Below are positions 6,160 to 8,381 of a DNA stretch of 8,381 bases, one piece after another; position 1 is the first letter of the stretch, and each line of letters begins with the position of its first letter. A program made the translations under genes and the position numbers. The stretch spans positions 1 to 8,381 of the forward strand of contig JALRFZ010000659.1 of NCBI GenBank assembly GCA_023253615.1, given 5' to 3'. Source of the stretch: Verrucomicrobiales bacterium (GTDB taxonomy: Bacteria > Verrucomicrobiota > Verrucomicrobiia > Verrucomicrobiales > DEV007). The notes below the pieces were generated by a model, which saw nothing but the letters and a program-made list of their open reading frames with translations, had not been told where the DNA came from and searched no databases.

Positions 6160-6736
6160 CGTATGAGTGCCGTCGCTTCAGCCCGTCCATGCGGATCCGA
6201 TACCGCATGCGCTCGGCGACGCGGCTCAACAGTAGCAGCAAAAAGGGCGAAACGAGAGAAGAAAACAGGCACGTCATCAGCAATTTCCACCAGAATTCCC
6301 CGGTGACCTCGAGCCCGCCCCGGTGAAAGCTGATGACGAGATACTCGAGGAGGAGGAGGATCCCGGTGCAGAGCCCGATCATGAAGACGGGCAGCTCCCA
6401 CCGCCCGCGGCGGAAAACGGGGCGCACGCCCTGGATGAGGGTGCCGGTGATGCCAAAGAGGAAGATGGTGAAGCCGAAGGGCACCTCGGACTGCGTGAGG
6501 ATGCCGAGGGTGGCCTCGTCGGGGTAGACCGGCACGTGGTAGCGCGCGTCCCAGAGGAAGCCGGCGCCGAAGGCCGTCACGAGCATCGCCGGAAAGGGAA
6601 CGGCGACGGCGGCGGCAAGAAAGACCGTATGCACCAGCAGGAGCCTTGATCCATAGGCCCACTCGCAGACGGGGAGGAACTCCTGGAGGATGAAAGAGAG
6701 CAAAAGGATGAATCCGAGGAGGAGGAAGAATTTCAT
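6143..6736 (-). CDS. mreD: rod shape-determining membrane protein MreD
   Basis: The product has 197 residues and is very hydrophobic, with about five to six membrane segments (near 2-20, 31-50, 52-62, 86-107, 115-137 and 150-172). A basic, soluble C-terminal end (RVAERMRYRIRMDGLKRRH) follows. MreD is poorly conserved in sequence. The call rests on length, topology, an internal GAGFLWDARY segment typical of the second half of the early helices, and position directly between mreC and the PBP2 gene. It acts in the inner membrane with MreC, linking MreB filaments to RodA/PBP2. Its ATG (6734-6736) overlaps the mreC stop as ATGA, without a separate Shine-Dalgarno, so re-initiation after mreC is likely. 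Its own end overlaps the PBP2 gene by 17 bp. Confidence 0.88.
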   Translation of the reverse strand: MKFFLLLGFILLLSFILQEFLPVCEWAYGSRLLLVHTVFLAAAVAVPFPAMLVTAFGAGFLWDARYHVPVYPDEATLGILTQSEVPFGFTIFLFGITGTLIQGVRPVFRRGRWELPVFMIGLCTGILLLLEYLVISFHRGGLEVTGEFWWKLLMTCLFSSLVSPFLLLLLSRVAERMRYRIRMDGLKRRHSYDGDAL

Positions 6737-7662
6737 CGCGCGGAGACGGGCTTGGGGGGAATGGCGGGGGCGTCGTTTTCCGGATTGACCGGCGATCCCG
6801 GGTCCGCGCTTTCTTCCGTTTCCGGGGCCTCGGCGTCCTCCGGGGCCTCGTTGGGCAGGATCACGAAAAGATCGACGAGATCATCGAAATTGACGATGGG
6901 CTTGACGACCACCTCCGCATCGATCACCCCGATGGTGAGGCTGACGACCTCGCCGAGGACGAGTCCGGCGGGGAAGAGTTCGCCGGTACCGGAGCTGTGA
7001 ACCTTCGAGCCAGGTTTCGCTTCGGCCTCTTTGGAAAGGTAGCGCAGCTTCAGGTTCGGCTGGGTGCGGGTGGCGCCTCGTTGCCCGCTGAGGATGCCCT
7101 GCTCCTGCGAGTTTTCCAGCTTCGCGGAGACCTGGCACATCTCGTCGGTGAGGAGGAGGACGACAGCTGAATGCGGCCCGAGCACCTCGGAGACCTTGCC
7201 GACCAGGCCGGCCTCTTCTCCGAGCGGCACGATCACCGGACTGTCGACGCCGAGGCCCTCGGCGCTGCCCTTGTCGATGATGAGCGTGTTGTACCATTGC
7301 GCCGGTTTGCGGCTGATGACGCGGGCCGCGACGAGGGAGAGAGGCGACTTTTCCCGATACTGCAGGGCGCGGCGGAGCTGGTTGTTTTCCTCGAGGATCT
7401 CGTCGAGCTGGATCACCTCGAGCTTGAGACGGTCGCGCTCCTGCTCGGCCCGGGAGAGGCGCTCGCGGAGCTGGGCTGGGCTGAGGGACTCTCCGCCGAG
7501 GCCCGCCACGGCCGTGTCGATCTCGTTCGACGCTTTCATGAAGGGCCGCGCCGCGATCTGGGCGCCCCGCTGGATGGTCGAGACCGCGCCGGGGTTGAAC
7601 AAGGTCACCCAGATCAGCAGCCCGATGAAAGCGATCAGGAAAATGAGGTTGAGTCGGCTCAT
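6733..7662 (-). CDS. mreC: rod shape-determining protein MreC
   Basis: The product has 309 residues. It has a single N-terminal membrane anchor (about 4-23), then a periplasmic coiled coil (about 63-101, rich in Glu/Arg/Leu, containing ERLSRAEQERDRLKLEV), then the two beta-barrel MreC domain. Family signatures in that domain include ARVISRKPAQWYNTLIIDKGS (113-133 region), VPLGEEAGLVGKVSEV, and PAGLVLGEV (231-239). MreC bridges MreB/MreD in the membrane to PBP2 in the periplasm and is thought to activate it. The C-terminus carries about 40 extra residues rich in Pro, Glu and Ala (270-309), probably disordered. It starts at ATG 7660-7662, with a purine stretch (GGGGATCGAG) just upstream, 38 bases after mreB. 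Its stop overlaps the mreD start. Confidence 0.95.
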   Translation of the reverse strand: MSRLNLIFLIAFIGLLIWVTLFNPGAVSTIQRGAQIAARPFMKASNEIDTAVAGLGGESLSPAQLRERLSRAEQERDRLKLEVIQLDEILEENNQLRRALQYREKSPLSLVAARVISRKPAQWYNTLIIDKGSAEGLGVDSPVIVPLGEEAGLVGKVSEVLGPHSAVVLLLTDEMCQVSAKLENSQEQGILSGQRGATRTQPNLKLRYLSKEAEAKPGSKVHSSGTGELFPAGLVLGEVVSLTIGVIDAEVVVKPIVNFDDLVDLFVILPNEAPEDAEAPETEESADPGSPVNPENDAPAIPPKPVSAR

Positions 7663-7700
7663 GTCATCTCGATCCCCGCGGCGGCGGGACGGCGGTCACG

Positions 7701-8381
7701 TCAGTGGCGCGCCGGTTGGGTGACCTTCTTGAGGAAATCGAGTTCGTCGAGGAGCTTGCCGGTGCCTTCTGCCACGGCGCTGAGAGGATCCTCGGCGATG
7801 TGGACGGGCAGCCCTGTTTCTTCGGATACGAGTTGATCAATGCCCCTCAGCAGCGCACCTCCACCCGTGAGGACGATGCCCCGATCGACGAGGTCGGCGG
7901 AAAGCTCGGGGGGGCAGCGCTCCAGCGTCACGCGGATCGAATCGACGATGACGGAGAGAGGCTCCATCAGCGCCTCGCGGATCTCAGTCGAGGTGACCTT
8001 GATCGTTTTTGGGAGACCAGCGATGAGATCGCGGCCCTTCACCTCCACGGAGGTCTCCTTCGGCTGGGGGAAGGCCGATCCCATCCGGATCTTGATCTCC
8101 TCGGCGGTGCGCTCGCCGATCATCAGATTGTAGGCGCGGCGCATGTAGTTGATGATCGCCTCGTCCAGTTCGTCGCCGGCGACGCGGACGCTGCGGCTGT
8201 AGACGAGCCCGTAGAGCGAGATGATCGCCACCTCCGTGGTGCCTCCGCCGATGTCGACGATCATGTTGGCGGCGGCCTCCTGCACCGGCAGGCCCACCCC
8301 GATCGCGGCGGCCATGGGCTCTTCGATGAGGTGCACCTCGCGCGCACCGGCCGCGGCGGCCGATTCATTGACGGCGCGCTT
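7701..8381 (-). CDS. mreB: rod shape-determining protein MreB (C-terminal 226 residues; start beyond the right edge)
   Basis: The reading frame is open to the right edge, where it reads [16 protein letters not shown] before [17 protein letters not shown]. It ends at TGA 7701-7703. The actin-like signatures of MreB are present: [10 protein letters not shown], the phosphate-2 loop [17 protein letters not shown], the [14 protein letters not shown] segment and the adenosine motif [14 protein letters not shown]. About two thirds of a normal protein of roughly 345 residues is visible. MreB polymerises under the inner membrane and steers the PBP2/RodA synthases. The GTG at 8334-8336 is an internal valine codon and not a start. 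As the first visible gene of the minus-strand run, its promoter must lie outside the window. Confidence 0.97.
   Translation of the reverse strand, partial: KRAVNESAAAAGAREVHLIEEPMAAAIGVGLPVQEAAANMIVDIGGGTTEVAIISLYGLVYSRSVRVAGDELDEAIINYMRRAYNLMIGERTAEEIKIRMGSAFPQPKETSVEVKGRDLIAGLPKTIKVTSTEIREALMEPLSVIVDSIRVTLERCPPELSADLVDRGIVLTGGGALLRGIDQLVSEETGLPVHIAEDPLSAVAEGTGKLLDELDFLKKVTQPARH

Noticed and set aside
4024..6306. 760-codon plus-strand open frame opposite PBP2
   Set aside because: It lies wholly antisense to mrdA and the end of mreD, and its translation is a low-complexity Gly/Asp/Val/Ala pattern typical of the complement of GC-rich coding DNA. The minus strand has all the PBP2 motifs.
1..8381. 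Defence system, CRISPR array, mobile element or phage genes
   Set aside because: No spaced repeats, transposase, integrase, nuclease-effector pair or terminal inverted repeats were found. The right half is an ordinary cell-shape operon.

Overview
The window is GC-rich chromosomal DNA from a rod-shaped, Gram-negative-type bacterium. The minus-strand order mreB-mreC-mreD-mrdA(PBP2)-Rne/Rng ribonuclease, the secreted SUMF1-type domain protein, the near absence of clear Shine-Dalgarno sequences before several genes and the GC-rich coding all fit a member of the Verrucomicrobiota or the wider PVC group. This placement is inferred from gene content and not from a marker search.

Right half (8381 down to 2290, minus strand): a rod-shape/elongasome operon. 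It enters the window inside mreB and continues through mreC (38 bp gap), mreD (4 bp ATGA overlap) and PBP2 (17 bp overlap with mreD). After a 105 bp gap that holds a small hairpin comes an RNase E/G-family endoribonuclease. MreB filaments, the MreC/MreD bridge and the PBP2 transpeptidase form the side-wall peptidoglycan machine. RNase G is a common neighbour of mre genes (as in E. coli mreBCD-rng). No rodA glycosyltransferase lies between PBP2 and rng.

Left half (1 to 2245): three accessory genes. A SUMF1/FGE-sulfatase domain protein (plus strand, C-terminal end only) converges on a secreted NTF2-like protein of unknown function (minus strand). The latter is transcribed divergently, across a 130 bp promoter region, from an alpha/beta-hydrolase-fold protein (plus strand). 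The hydrolase-fold protein keeps the oxyanion HGG motif and the acid residue but has lost both the nucleophilic serine and the catalytic histidine, so it looks like a pseudoenzyme. It converges on the ribonuclease gene across a 44 bp gap that contains a run of 13 G.

No tRNA, rRNA, CRISPR array, insertion sequence or prophage gene was seen. The points that most merit a second look are the pseudo-esterase, the apparently leaderless secreted protein, the PBP2 cysteine/histidine cluster and C-terminal extension, and a gapped 20-base repeat found just downstream of both mrdA and rng.
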